Shown: piece after piece, positions 24,213 through 32,552 of the stretch
How the letters are laid out: the number at the start of each line of letters is the position of its first letter
How positions within the stretch are numbered: the stretch's first letter is position 1
Assembly: GCA_045124055.1 (NCBI GenBank)
Contig: JBGVKZ010000039.1
Coordinates: 1-35,909 of the forward strand
Direction: 5' to 3'
Length of the DNA: 35,909 bases
Source: CALZKI01 sp045124055
GTDB lineage: Bacteria > Bacillota > Clostridia > Lachnospirales > Lachnospiraceae
The notes under the pieces: model-generated
Told to the model about the DNA's origin: nothing
What the model saw: the letters and a program-made list of their open reading frames with translations, nothing else
Databases searched by the model: none
Made by a program: the position numbers and the translations under genes

Positions 24213-25838
24213 TTAACCCCTTGCCACTTTTGCAGGATACCACTTTTGAAACCACCCTGTAAAAATACCCATAAAAATAGGCGAAATATTACAGAGAATA
24301 CCTAAATAGGTTCTAAGGTTTGTCTGCATCAGGTAGTATGCCATAATTGCAGTGATAATATATAATACACCCCACATCAGTGTCAAAATTCTATTTGTTT
24401 TTATAAATAATGGATTTTGAAGTGCCGCGTCACCATTATAGTCATTGGCAGAATAATGTGCCGTCAACGGAATCTTTGTAAAACAAGATATCGTCCACAT
24501 TAGTCCAAAAGTCAGGTAAGATAAGGGGAGCAGAATTTCTACTTTATTAAAAATAAGTAAGAGGGCTGCATAAGTACTTACCAACAAATTACTAACCACA
24601 TCGTAAATCGTCTTTTTATTTTTCAGGAAAAGAAGATAAGTCAGCCCACAAGCAATAATGCTGATAAATCCACCCCAGAAACTCTGAATCGACACCGCTA
24701 CCCAAAAAACAATCCACGGCAAAAGTACTAAGCTCATATTCGTTTTGCCCACTTCTTTTTGTATGGTGGTAATCTCCTTGTCACTCTTTTCCATTGCTTT
24801 TTTAGTTGCTCCAAAATAGTTGTCCCAATGAAGCATCAAATCAAAATCACCTTTTACTTTATAAAGATGCTGCATCATAGCTTCCTGACCACTGATTTTG
24901 CCACTGGCAATGTCTTTCCAAACAGTATATGGCGTCTCAATTCTGGTGGTATAGGTTTTTAAGTTCTCCGTCAGTACTTGAAAGTCTTCTTTTCCTAAGA
25001 CAATCTGATAGGTTTTCTCTACATCGGTGTAACACATTTCCAGAACAATTTCTTTTCCCTGATAGGAATCCTTGTTATAAAGTGCCGCCATTTGTTTTGT
25101 AAAAATCAAAGAATCGTCCAACTTTTCCCCGGTTTCTCTCTCTACGCCCCAGCTGGCGTCTGCCATCGCTTCAAAGGTCTCCCTATCAAACAATAAGGTA
25201 TCCAGTTCTTGTCTCGTTTCCTTAAGAATTTTACCCTCTGCAAATTCTTCTCCAGCCATTTTTACATACTTTAAATATTCATTGGTTCTGTCAGAAAGTT
25301 CTGGAACGCGGAAAAGTTCTCCTTGTCCACAAAAAATAGTCTCATAATTGTTATTTCCCAATAAATGATTAAACATCGAAAGCACGGAGTCATAATTTCC
25401 TTTTGCCGTATAAAATCCACAGGTTGAAATAAGAACGTGTCGCTTACCGGACATATCATATCTACTTGGATGACTACCATTTTGGGCATCTTTTTCCATA
25501 AAAGGAAGAACCATTGGAAGCTGTCTGTCAATTAAATTCTTAAGCTTACTTGGAACATTGAAATAGTAAAGTGGGAAGGACCAAATGGTAACATCTGCCT
25601 CTTTGAGCTTTGTAAGGACTATTTCCATATCATCTTTTATCACACATTTTCCAGGGGTTTTATTCCAGCAGGAAAAACAGCCAAGACATTCCTTAAGCTC
25701 TAGCTGACTTACAATAATTTCTTCCACCTCACACTCACCTTGGTATTTTTCTTTCATACCTTCTATAAATGCCGTAGACAATTTGTACGTGTTACTTTTC
25801 TTTCCCTTTGGACTACCATTTAATAACAGAATCTTCAT
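24213..25838 (-). CDS. Flavodoxin-like NAD(P)H/FMN protein fused to SCP2-like and membrane domains
   Basis: This 541-aa protein begins with a flavodoxin-fold reductase domain (1-200; LLNGSPKGKKSNTYKL phosphate loop). It contains C-x2-C-x2-C-x7-C (ECLGCFSCWNKTPGKC), as in iron-sulfur flavoproteins. Residues about 225-345 look like an SCP2 sterol-carrier domain (ETPYTVWKDIASGKISGQEA). Residues from about 368 form five or six membrane helices. No signal peptide is present, so the redox domain should face the cytoplasm. AAGGAG precedes the ATG. Electron partner and substrate are unknown. It forms a two-gene unit with galK. Confidence 0.78.
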   Translation of the reverse strand: MKILLLNGSPKGKKSNTYKLSTAFIEGMKEKYQGECEVEEIIVSQLELKECLGCFSCWNKTPGKCVIKDDMEIVLTKLKEADVTIWSFPLYYFNVPSKLKNLIDRQLPMVLPFMEKDAQNGSHPSRYDMSGKRHVLISTCGFYTAKGNYDSVLSMFNHLLGNNNYETIFCGQGELFRVPELSDRTNEYLKYVKMAGEEFAEGKILKETRQELDTLLFDRETFEAMADASWGVERETGEKLDDSLIFTKQMAALYNKDSYQGKEIVLEMCYTDVEKTYQIVLGKEDFQVLTENLKTYTTRIETPYTVWKDIASGKISGQEAMMQHLYKVKGDFDLMLHWDNYFGATKKAMEKSDKEITTIQKEVGKTNMSLVLLPWIVFWVAVSIQSFWGGFISIIACGLTYLLFLKNKKTIYDVVSNLLVSTYAALLLIFNKVEILLPLSYLTFGLMWTISCFTKIPLTAHYSANDYNGDAALQNPLFIKTNRILTLMWGVLYIITAIMAYYLMQTNLRTYLGILCNISPIFMGIFTGWFQKWYPAKVARG

Positions 25839-26040
25839 TCTTTCTCTCCTTATATCGTTGCTAATTTGCTCTTTTCATTGGTTTTATAAAACATACAATA
25901 GCAAGAATTATCTTTCCTAATTAATATACTACCAAATACCAGCCCTAATGCAATAAAAAAATGTAAATCAAAGCTCTTCGATTGTACCAAATTTCGTATT
26001 CTGGCATAAAATGTAGTAAAAACACGAAATAAGAGAGATT
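25839..26040. other. Intergenic region between divergent genes
   Basis: This 200-bp AT-rich stretch must hold promoters for both directions. On the plus strand a 7-bp inverted repeat ATTTCGT/ACGAAAT (roughly 25990-26031) brackets a TAAAAT-like box. No convincing -35/-10 pair, riboswitch or small gene was found in either direction. Confidence 0.4.
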
Positions 26041-26940
26041 ATGAACAATTTATACCTTATCCTTTTTTCCCTGATACTATTTTTTTTCTTTGTAGCTTTC
26101 CTCTCATTACATTTTCGGAAAAAGAGAATTATCCGGAAAATGAATTCCTTAAGTGCCGAAGAAAAAATAGAACGTATCCAACGTATTGTGGAGCCCATTG
26201 GCTATATTTACGAGCCATTTCAGGACATTTTTGCCACTCGATTAAATGCACCGCAAAAGCTCTTTGGTTACACCACTTTTTATGATTTATCAGCTGCCTT
26301 CTTCCATATGGTATTTGATTATGAAACCTTCTATTTTGACTACAACAAACGGACCTGGCTTGTGGAAATGTGGAAAGGGCAATATGGCATCAATACCGGT
26401 TGTGAACTTGGCGTATATTACGCGGATTCTCTGGTGGATAAAAGCCAGTATGCTTCTACTCTTTTTCACGCCGTAGAGGATAAAGATATGCTGAATATTT
26501 CATTGAAATTAAATAAGCATATCCCAAAAGAAAATGCCTCCACTCGTGTTGGCTACCTAAAATATAGGCACTGGTGGCTTACAATCTTCAAAATGGGAAC
26601 TTTTTCCAAACCTAAGGACCTCTTTGTGAATACTTCTATCCGTTTTAAAAACTATCCAATGCTATATAGTTTCTTAGATAGTTTTGAAGCAGCCATGCCA
26701 AAAACTACTTATCACTTAAATGGTTTAACTGTATATTTTACCTTTTGTGAAAGTAGTCGTAACTACTCCGTTTTCCAAAAAATAGTACGACGCATATCCC
26801 TGACCTTGTGCCATTTATATTGTGTTTTGTTCCGGTATGTCACCAAACCTTTTCAAAATAGCGGCGACAAAATTTTGTATCTCTATTACTATTTGCCATT
26901 TACGTTCCGCCTTATTTTTAGACCTTTTCAAAAACAATAA
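26041..26940 (+). CDS. DUF4474 domain protein with N-terminal membrane anchor
   Basis: This 299-aa protein has a strong N-terminal helix (4-24) followed by basic residues (FRKKRIIRK), an N-in anchor. The central part, about 65-215, is DUF4474, with FGYTTFYD, a YFDYNKRTWLVEMWKGQYGI stretch and GCELGVYY. The C-terminal 60 residues are rich in aromatic and basic residues and may lie against the membrane. The family function is unknown. It precedes the metallophosphoesterase by 15 bp, so the two probably work together. AAGAGAG is a modest ribosome-binding site. Confidence 0.75.
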   Translation: MNNLYLILFSLILFFFFVAFLSLHFRKKRIIRKMNSLSAEEKIERIQRIVEPIGYIYEPFQDIFATRLNAPQKLFGYTTFYDLSAAFFHMVFDYETFYFDYNKRTWLVEMWKGQYGINTGCELGVYYADSLVDKSQYASTLFHAVEDKDMLNISLKLNKHIPKENASTRVGYLKYRHWWLTIFKMGTFSKPKDLFVNTSIRFKNYPMLYSFLDSFEAAMPKTTYHLNGLTVYFTFCESSRNYSVFQKIVRRISLTLCHLYCVLFRYVTKPFQNSGDKILYLYYYLPFTFRLIFRPFQKQ

Positions 26941-26955
26941 AAAGGAAGTGAATTT

Positions 26956-27816
26956 ATGAGCTATAAAAAGCGTCTTGACAGGGCTTTTGAATTAGCCCCT
27001 ACTCTGCCTTTTACTAGGAACACGCAATATGTTTTTTTCAGCGATTGTCATCGTGGTGTGGGAAATACCAACGATAATTTTCTTCCCAATGGAACCAGCT
27101 ATCTGGCAGCATTACAATATTATTATCAATATGGTTTTTGTTATATTGAAGTAGGCGACGGGGACGAACTATGGGAAAACAGACGTCTTTTGCAAATTAT
27201 AGAAGTTCACGAAGATGTGTTTTCGCAGCTTTGCAAATTTCAACAGGAAGGACGCTTATATATGCTCTTTGGCAATCATGATATGGCGAAGAAAAAATGC
27301 GGCCCGCTTTTTGAAAAGTTTGCTTGTTATGAGGGGATTATTTTAGAAGCCCCGGAGCTGTCCCAAAACCTCCTTATAACTCACGGACATCAGGCAGATT
27401 TTCTAAATTCAGTGCTTTGGCGTATGGCAAGATTTCTTGTCCGGTATCTGTGGACTCCCTTAGAACGCTTTGGCGTATTGGACCCCACAAGTGCTGCCAA
27501 AAACAATGTGAAAAAAGACAAATTGGAAAAGAAGTATCTATCCTATGCCATAGACAGAAATTGTCTACTTTTAACCGGGCATACCCACAAACCGACGCTT
27601 GGAAATGTCCATTCTCCTTACTACAACTGTGGTAGTTGTGTGCACCCTAAAGGTATTACCTGTATAGAACTTTGCGGCTTTCAAATCAGCCTTGTAAAAT
27701 GGTATGAAAGTGCACAAAAAAGTGAGCATTTTGGTAATATTTACTGCCAATGCCCACCGGTATATCCTGTTTATGTAAAAAGAGAAGTGTTGGCTACGGA
27801 AAATTTATTAGGATAA
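26956..27816 (+). CDS. Calcineurin-type metallophosphoesterase
   Basis: This 286-aa protein has the metal-binding motifs in order: SDCHRG (a D-x-H variant), GDGDELW, GNHD, THGH and GHTH. It has the overall build of LpxH/YbbF-like or UDP-sugar diphosphatase-like hydrolases. No signal peptide is seen. The substrate is not evident, and the organism type makes lipid A precursors unlikely. AAAGGAAG precedes the ATG. It is coupled to the DUF4474 gene. The stop codon lies in a small tandem repeat shared with the convergent gene. Confidence 0.85.
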   Translation: MSYKKRLDRAFELAPTLPFTRNTQYVFFSDCHRGVGNTNDNFLPNGTSYLAALQYYYQYGFCYIEVGDGDELWENRRLLQIIEVHEDVFSQLCKFQQEGRLYMLFGNHDMAKKKCGPLFEKFACYEGIILEAPELSQNLLITHGHQADFLNSVLWRMARFLVRYLWTPLERFGVLDPTSAAKNNVKKDKLEKKYLSYAIDRNCLLLTGHTHKPTLGNVHSPYYNCGSCVHPKGITCIELCGFQISLVKWYESAQKSEHFGNIYCQCPPVYPVYVKREVLATENLLG

Positions 27817-27844
27817 AACCTACGTTAGATAAAATCCTACGCTA
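27812..27844. repeat. Imperfect 16/17-bp tandem repeat spanning two convergent stop codons
   Basis: The units 27812-27827 (GATAAAACCTACGTTA) and 27828-27844 (GATAAAATCCTACGCTA) differ by one insertion and one substitution. They contain the TAA of the phosphoesterase gene and the TAG (complement) of the GH18 gene, and make up the whole gap. No terminator hairpin is visible here. Confidence 0.7.
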
Positions 27845-28984
27845 ATCCGGGTTCTTTGAAATATAAAAATTATCCTGAAGTAATAACCAATTTGCCCGAA
27901 AAAGCTGCATAATCTGCCAATATCCAGGGCCTCTTAGCTCAAACTCCTTTAGCAATTCAAATTTAGCACTAAGACTCCTTACATCTTCAAACCAGACTTC
28001 ATGGGTGATTTGATTTCTGTCATAATTAAAGTAAGGAGTCTTGGCTACTTCATCAAATTTAATTTCTACCCCTTCGTTGATGGCAATTCTCACAGCCTCT
28101 ATATTGCCAATCGTTTGAGCTCTTGTGACGCCTCGCTCGTAAGGTAATGCCCAATCGTATCCGTAGTTTGGAATGCCCAGGCTGATTTTGGGTGGTTCTA
28201 TTTGTGTCACTGCATATTCCACTACATTACGCACCATATTAATCGGGGCAACCGCCATCGGTGGTCCATAAGTGTATCCCCACTCATAAGTCATAATCAG
28301 TACGTGGTCGACGATTTCCCCCAAAGCTCTATAATCCTTTCCTTCATATAAAAGTCCTTTTTGTTCCGATGAAGTTTTGGGTGCCAATGCCACAGACACC
28401 GAAAAACCCACTTCATGCATCCTTTCTGTGCATACACGAACAAATTCCGTAAAAGCATCTCTGTCTTCTGCCTTAATATATTCGAAATCAATATCCATTC
28501 CGCGATATGATTTTTCCTGCATTACTTGAATTAAATTAGTAATAAGATTATCTCTGTTTGCCGGATTATTTACAATGGCACTAATTAATGTATTATCAAA
28601 ATTGCCAGTCGCACCAAAAGGAGTTAAGGTCAGAATGGGGTCTGTATCCGTATTTTGAGCTGCATCAATCATAAAAGTTTCATCTATCAGAGGCGGAATC
28701 AATTCCCCCTGCATTGTAAATCCATAGGAAAAGACCGATAGTTCTGATAAATAAGGCAAGGTATTTTGAAGCACCCAACTGCTGATAAATGGATACGCAT
28801 ATCCATTACTGTGAATAGTCATTGTTTTTTCAGATGCACCTACGTTGATAAGTAATGCCTGCCCCACTGCCAACTGATAAGGCGGAATTAATTGATTGTC
28901 GTAAATAATCGTGCCACTGGTCACTCCAAAACTGGCGGCAATTTCATTCACGGTATCCCCCATCTTTACTACATAAATTTCCAT
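27842..28984 (-). CDS. LysM-GH18 peptidoglycan hydrolase (YaaH/SleL-like)
   Basis: This 380-aa protein has one LysM domain at the very N-terminus (1-48; YVVKMGDTVNEIAASFGV). A GH18 barrel follows, with the catalytic DxxDxDxE-type motif in GMDIDFEY (acid Glu present). It resembles N-acetylglucosaminidases of the spore cortex and coat. There is no signal peptide, as in YaaH-type spore proteins that are loaded from the mother cell. It stands alone, transcribed leftward. A sporulation role would require the organism to form spores, which the window does not show. Confidence 0.88.
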   Translation of the reverse strand: MEIYVVKMGDTVNEIAASFGVTSGTIIYDNQLIPPYQLAVGQALLINVGASEKTMTIHSNGYAYPFISSWVLQNTLPYLSELSVFSYGFTMQGELIPPLIDETFMIDAAQNTDTDPILTLTPFGATGNFDNTLISAIVNNPANRDNLITNLIQVMQEKSYRGMDIDFEYIKAEDRDAFTEFVRVCTERMHEVGFSVSVALAPKTSSEQKGLLYEGKDYRALGEIVDHVLIMTYEWGYTYGPPMAVAPINMVRNVVEYAVTQIEPPKISLGIPNYGYDWALPYERGVTRAQTIGNIEAVRIAINEGVEIKFDEVAKTPYFNYDRNQITHEVWFEDVRSLSAKFELLKEFELRGPGYWQIMQLFRANWLLLQDNFYISKNPD

Positions 28985-29069
28985 ACATTCACCTAACTTT
29001 TTCTTTATACAAAGTATGCTTCTTTATAAAATTTAATGTATTCATCGCATCGCCTCACTTTCTTTAAAC

Positions 29070-29083
29070 ATTTCTTAAGAAAT
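29070..29083. promoter_or_regulatory. 14-bp perfect palindrome upstream of the sortase promoter
   Basis: ATTTCTTAAGAAAT is a perfect palindrome ending 11 bp before the -35 box of the sortase promoter. It is a possible protein-binding site for either the sortase gene or the divergent GH18 gene. AT-rich palindromes of this length can occur by chance. Confidence 0.35.
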
Positions 29084-29094
29084 ACGCAAAACTA

Positions 29095-29124
29095 TTGCAA
29101 GAATTTAGCATAGTAAAGTATAAT
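29095..29124 (+). promoter_or_regulatory. Promoter of the sortase operon
   Basis: TTGCAA (29095-29100) and a perfect TATAAT (29119-29124) are separated by 18 bp and lie 32 bp before the sortase ATG. GAGGAAA at 29144-29150 is the ribosome-binding site. Confidence 0.75.
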
Positions 29125-29155
29125 AAAAGAGATATAACACAATGAGGAAACGCCT

Positions 29156-30004
29156 ATGGAAAACAAGAAAAAAATCCTTTCATTTATTCTGTTCCTCATA
29201 GCAATCCTTTGTCTGATTGGTGCGATTGTTTTGTGGATTCATTACAAAAATGAGGACAAGCAGGTAAATGAAGCTCTTAATTCTTCGGAGGATACTCTAG
29301 AAAATCTGTCGCCTGATGACACTATGCCGGAAGAAACCGTTTTTACCCCGGAAGACAGCCTTAAAGACGATAGTTTAGAAGAAATTACATATGTGCCAAA
29401 TCCCTATGCCGATAAATTTTTAGAAAATGAAGATATGGTCGGCTGGCTGATGATTCCCGGAACAAATGTGGATTACCCGGTTATGTGGACTTTAGAAGAT
29501 GAAAATTACTATTTATATCGGGATTTTGACAAAAAGGACAATAGTAACGGAAGTCTGATACTGGATACAGACAGTTCTTTAGACCCCTTAACTACCAATT
29601 TGATTATTCACGGGCATAATATGAAATCAGGAGCTATGTTTGGCAACTTAACAGACTACGAGGATGAAGCATATTATCAGGAACATAAACAGATAACCCT
29701 CTATACAAAGGAATGTGCGAGAAACTATGAAATTATTGCAGTTTTTCGTTCACAGGTATACAAGAAATCGGAAGATGTTTTTAAATTCTATAAATTCTTT
29801 GATGCCAAAACCGAAGAAGAATTTCAGAATTTTTACGAGAACATCAAGGCTTTATCCCTGTATGATACAGGCGTTACTGCTCAATTTGGTGACCATTTTC
29901 TTACCCTTTCCACTTGCGTCTACCACGTAAAAAACGGTCGTTTCGTGGTTGTAGCTAAGGAAATTGCACCAGGTGACTCTTATTTGCCGATTGAAGAAGA
30001 ATAA
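29156..30004 (+). CDS. srtB: Class B sortase
   Basis: Sortases cut surface proteins at a sorting signal and link them to the peptidoglycan. The 282-aa protein has an N-terminal membrane anchor (7-28), an acidic linker (30-80) and the sortase barrel. The conserved triad is visible: His154 in HGHNM, Cys254 in TLSTC and Arg262 in GRFVVVA. The MVGWLMIPGTNVDYPVM stretch is typical of class B. The next gene encodes a protein with a matching C-terminal sorting signal, 90 bp downstream with no clear terminator between, so this is probably a dedicated enzyme-substrate pair. Confidence 0.93.
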   Translation: MENKKKILSFILFLIAILCLIGAIVLWIHYKNEDKQVNEALNSSEDTLENLSPDDTMPEETVFTPEDSLKDDSLEEITYVPNPYADKFLENEDMVGWLMIPGTNVDYPVMWTLEDENYYLYRDFDKKDNSNGSLILDTDSSLDPLTTNLIIHGHNMKSGAMFGNLTDYEDEAYYQEHKQITLYTKECARNYEIIAVFRSQVYKKSEDVFKFYKFFDAKTEEEFQNFYENIKALSLYDTGVTAQFGDHFLTLSTCVYHVKNGRFVVVAKEIAPGDSYLPIEEE

Positions 30005-30094
30005 AATAGGGAAACTTTTATTTATTGATTGAAAAATCAAAGAAAACTCTGGTGTTTATAACACTCAAAATAAAAATATAGGAGGATTTATATT

Positions 30095-30880
30095 ATGAAA
30101 CACTTGAAAAAATTTTTACTTATGGTAACAACAGTGCTCTTTTGTATGATTTCTTTTTGGGGTAATTCCCTGGAAACCCATGCCGAAGAAACTACCCCTA
30201 CCACCTATTACCTGAAATATGTAGCTTCCGTTGACCAGTTTCGATATATGGTTGACACTTGGCAAGAAGGTCAGCAGCATTGGGGACTTACCTCATTAAA
30301 AGAAAACATAAAAAATGGCGACCTTTTAGTAATTGATGGTACAGATGGTCACGGAATCGAACTTTCCTTAAATGTGAACTTAAGTAATTTAACCGTTGTA
30401 AATGGTGACCTTGTCATTGTTACTGCTAACAGCATTGAAAACTTCTATGGTTTAAATGGTAGTAAAAGTGTTGTAAATGGAAATGTAACTAACGCTTATG
30501 TATATGAAAACAGTTTAGGTAATTTTAATAACAACGTTACCAACTTAACTGTATCCAGTGGTAAAAATCCTGCCCCATTAGCAACCGTAGCTGTTGCCGG
30601 CACTTGTGATTATTTCCATATTGAAAACGGTATGACTTGTTATAGCTTCAAAACCAATACTTTGCGTATGGAAAATGGTGACTTTAAAACAGCATCAGAA
30701 AATTATAGTTTAACAGCACCTGCAACATCTACTACTTCCACTACTTCCACTACTTCCACGGATAGTGATGAATATGATGATGTTCCAAAAACAGCCGATA
30801 GTCGTTTTAATCCACTTTGGTTAGCTCTCCTTTCTCTCGTTTGTTTCGTAGGAAGCGTTGGCATTAGAAAAATAAAATAA
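30095..30880 (+). CDS. Secreted cell-wall-anchored protein with VPKTAD sorting signal
   Basis: This 261-aa surface protein has a signal peptide (1-31, cleavage after THA). A mature region of about 180 residues follows, rich in Asn, Val and Gly and probably beta-stranded (repeated VVNGDL/VVNGNV). Then come a TSTTSTTST linker, the sorting motif VPKTAD (about 230-235), a hydrophobic helix and a basic tail RKIK. Ala replaces the Gly of LPxTG-type signals. GGAGG precedes the ATG. It is the likely substrate of the adjacent class B sortase. The domain itself is not recognised. Confidence 0.85.
   Translation: MKHLKKFLLMVTTVLFCMISFWGNSLETHAEETTPTTYYLKYVASVDQFRYMVDTWQEGQQHWGLTSLKENIKNGDLLVIDGTDGHGIELSLNVNLSNLTVVNGDLVIVTANSIENFYGLNGSKSVVNGNVTNAYVYENSLGNFNNNVTNLTVSSGKNPAPLATVAVAGTCDYFHIENGMTCYSFKTNTLRMENGDFKTASENYSLTAPATSTTSTTSTTSTDSDEYDDVPKTADSRFNPLWLALLSLVCFVGSVGIRKIK
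30731..30757 (+). repeat. Triple 9-bp tandem repeat in the Ser/Thr linker
   Basis: ACTACTTCC is repeated three times without error, encoding TTS units of the stalk just before the sorting motif. The unit is a multiple of three, so changes in copy number would alter stalk length without a frameshift. Confidence 0.85.
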
Positions 30881-30899
30881 TATTGTTTGAAAAAAATAA

Positions 30900-30934
30900 G
30901 GGCGTTTATCTTATATGGTAAACGCCCATTTTTT
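30900..30934. terminator. Terminator after the surface-protein gene
   Basis: GGGCGTTTA (30900-30908) and TAAACGCCC (30919-30927) form a 9-bp perfect stem with a 10-nt loop, followed by six T on the plus strand. An A-run on the left lets it work leftward as well, for the convergent ArAE gene that ends at 30941. Confidence 0.92.
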
Positions 30935-30940
30935 CCGCTT

Positions 30941-31906
30941 TTATTCCGATTCCATAGCTAGAAATTTCATTTTTATTTCAATAAATTCTTCAATATTTCT
31001 CATTAAAACAAACAATCGTGCCCTATCTTCAAATTCCTGTCGTTCCACTGGTAATGGTTGTTTTTTCATATAGGCGTCCATTTCTTTAAACTCAGACATC
31101 AACAATTTTCCATCGTTATCCCTGTGAAACACCTTTGCCATTTTTTCAAAGAAATTTGCTATGATTCCTGCCGTAGCCGGCGTAGTTTCCAGCATTTTTA
31201 CGATTTTATACATATCATACAAAACCACGTACTGTCTTTGTCGCATAGCAATATATTCTGCATCAGACGTATCCTGCCCTCTAAATTGATTATTAAAATT
31301 TTCTTCCGCAATGTTTTTTGCTTCTCTAATAATGTGTTCCAACTCCTTAAAACAATCATCATCATAATGAGTCATATCTTTTCTTTGGATTCTACCACCC
31401 ATTTCATTTAAAATTTTTACAATCTGTTCATCTGTCTCTTTTTTTAGGCTTTCTATATACTCGGTCTTTTTGTGTAAATGCAAATTAACTATTATTCCCA
31501 CGCTCACGCCAATGCCGAAAATAAGCACTTCGTTCATTACATAAGGTAATTCCATACTTTCATAGGTCAAAAAATGGGATACCAAAACGGAATTCATTGT
31601 AATTGCCGCATTCCATTTTTTTAAATAGCAGATAAACACATAGGGAACAATATACACAAAAAATCCAATTTGTGTATATCCAAATATTGCGTAGCTAACT
31701 GTCCCAATCATCAGTGCAATTATGAAGGCAACTAAACGTCCAAAGGCTACCTGTATGGTCTCTCTTTTGGTTGGCTGAATCGACAAAATTGCAACAATTC
31801 CTGTGGAAATTGCATAGTCTAATTGTAAAAGATTGGCAATGGCAATCGCCACCGCTACCGCTATACTCACTTTTAAAGAATTTAAAATAATTATTTTCAT
31901 ACTCAT
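30941..31906 (-). CDS. Aromatic acid exporter family (ArAE_1/FUSC-like) membrane protein
   Basis: This 321-aa protein has about six membrane helices in 10-150 (LKVSIAVAVAIAIANLL, YAISTGIVAILSIQPTKRETIQVAFGR), as in ArAE_1. A cytoplasmic helical C-terminal half follows (160-321). Related proteins are linked to export of aromatic acids or of toxic compounds, but most Firmicute members are untested. The start overlaps the TGA of the upstream vWA-like gene (ATGA). A terminator shared with the convergent surface-protein gene follows. Confidence 0.82.
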   Translation of the reverse strand: MSMKIIILNSLKVSIAVAVAIAIANLLQLDYAISTGIVAILSIQPTKRETIQVAFGRLVAFIIALMIGTVSYAIFGYTQIGFFVYIVPYVFICYLKKWNAAITMNSVLVSHFLTYESMELPYVMNEVLIFGIGVSVGIIVNLHLHKKTEYIESLKKETDEQIVKILNEMGGRIQRKDMTHYDDDCFKELEHIIREAKNIAEENFNNQFRGQDTSDAEYIAMRQRQYVVLYDMYKIVKMLETTPATAGIIANFFEKMAKVFHRDNDGKLLMSEFKEMDAYMKKQPLPVERQEFEDRARLFVLMRNIEEFIEIKMKFLAMESE

Positions 31907-32427
31907 CTTAATTCTATATTATCTCCAATTACCACATTCATAACCTTTCTATATAGAAAAGGCTGCATCATTTTTTTCAGCTCTACTTCGTCCGAAATCT
32001 CATAATTTCCGTCTGTTATAACTAGGATAAGTTTTGACCGGGCGTGGAAAAGCTTTAAGTTTTGCATCAGGCAACTATAATCCTTCGCTTGATAATGCGA
32101 CTCATAATCCTCATAGTGTGAACCGAGCATCGCAATGCTCATTGGAATCACCTGATTGGTAATTGTTTCATTCGTTCTCCAATGTACCATATTGAATCTC
32201 ACATTTCTAAAAACTTCGCTATGGCGTTTTAGCATTTTTAGTAAGTTTGGAATGACCTCTTTTACTTTCTCTTTAGATAGATTCTGGTCTACTACCACAG
32301 TCATTTCAAGCATTTTATTTGGAATATTACAGGGAGAATGCAGAATCTGTTCTACTTTATTGATAAATTGTTTCTGAAATAAGATGGAAGAAATCATCTT
32401 TTGTACCTTCTTTTTAAGCTTGTTCAT
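31903..32427 (-). CDS. vWA-like domain protein coupled to the exporter gene
   Basis: This 174-aa protein has a von Willebrand A-like fold: a first strand with a degenerate MIDAS (VVVDQNLS), and the fourth strand and loop ILVITDG. It lacks a signal peptide, so it should be cytoplasmic. The ATG at 32427 has no ribosome-binding site; a second ATG at 32397 has an AAGAAGG site and may be the real start (164 aa). Its stop overlaps the exporter start by 4 bp. The vWA assignment is by motif only. Confidence 0.65.
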   Translation of the reverse strand: MNKLKKKVQKMISSILFQKQFINKVEQILHSPCNIPNKMLEMTVVVDQNLSKEKVKEVIPNLLKMLKRHSEVFRNVRFNMVHWRTNETITNQVIPMSIAMLGSHYEDYESHYQAKDYSCLMQNLKLFHARSKLILVITDGNYEISDEVELKKMMQPFLYRKVMNVVIGDNIELR

Positions 32428-32489
32428 TACAGATAGGGTATCATTTTATGAGTAGAAGTTCAAGGTGAGGAAGAAAAGCTCCTCTTTTA

Positions 32490-32521
32490 TTGACAAAATA
32501 TTTTGAAACTTCTATTATAAT
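32490..32521 (+). promoter_or_regulatory. Possible promoter of the MBOAT operon
   Basis: TTGACA (32490-32495) and TATAAT (32516-32521) are both perfect, but separated by 20 bp, longer than the 16-18 bp optimum. Both lie 30-60 bp before the MBOAT start. Spacing leaves doubt about the pairing. Confidence 0.5.
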
Positions 32522-32552
32522 TTTTAGGTTTAACTTTTGGGGGCAATTCATT

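Noticed and set aside
29070..29083. Insertion-sequence end or attachment site
   Set aside because: It is only an AT-rich palindrome without target duplication or a nearby recombinase.
30015..30060. Terminator between sortase and its substrate
   Set aside because: TTGATT-GAAA-AATCAA and GTGTT/AACAC stems are short and are not followed by a T tract.
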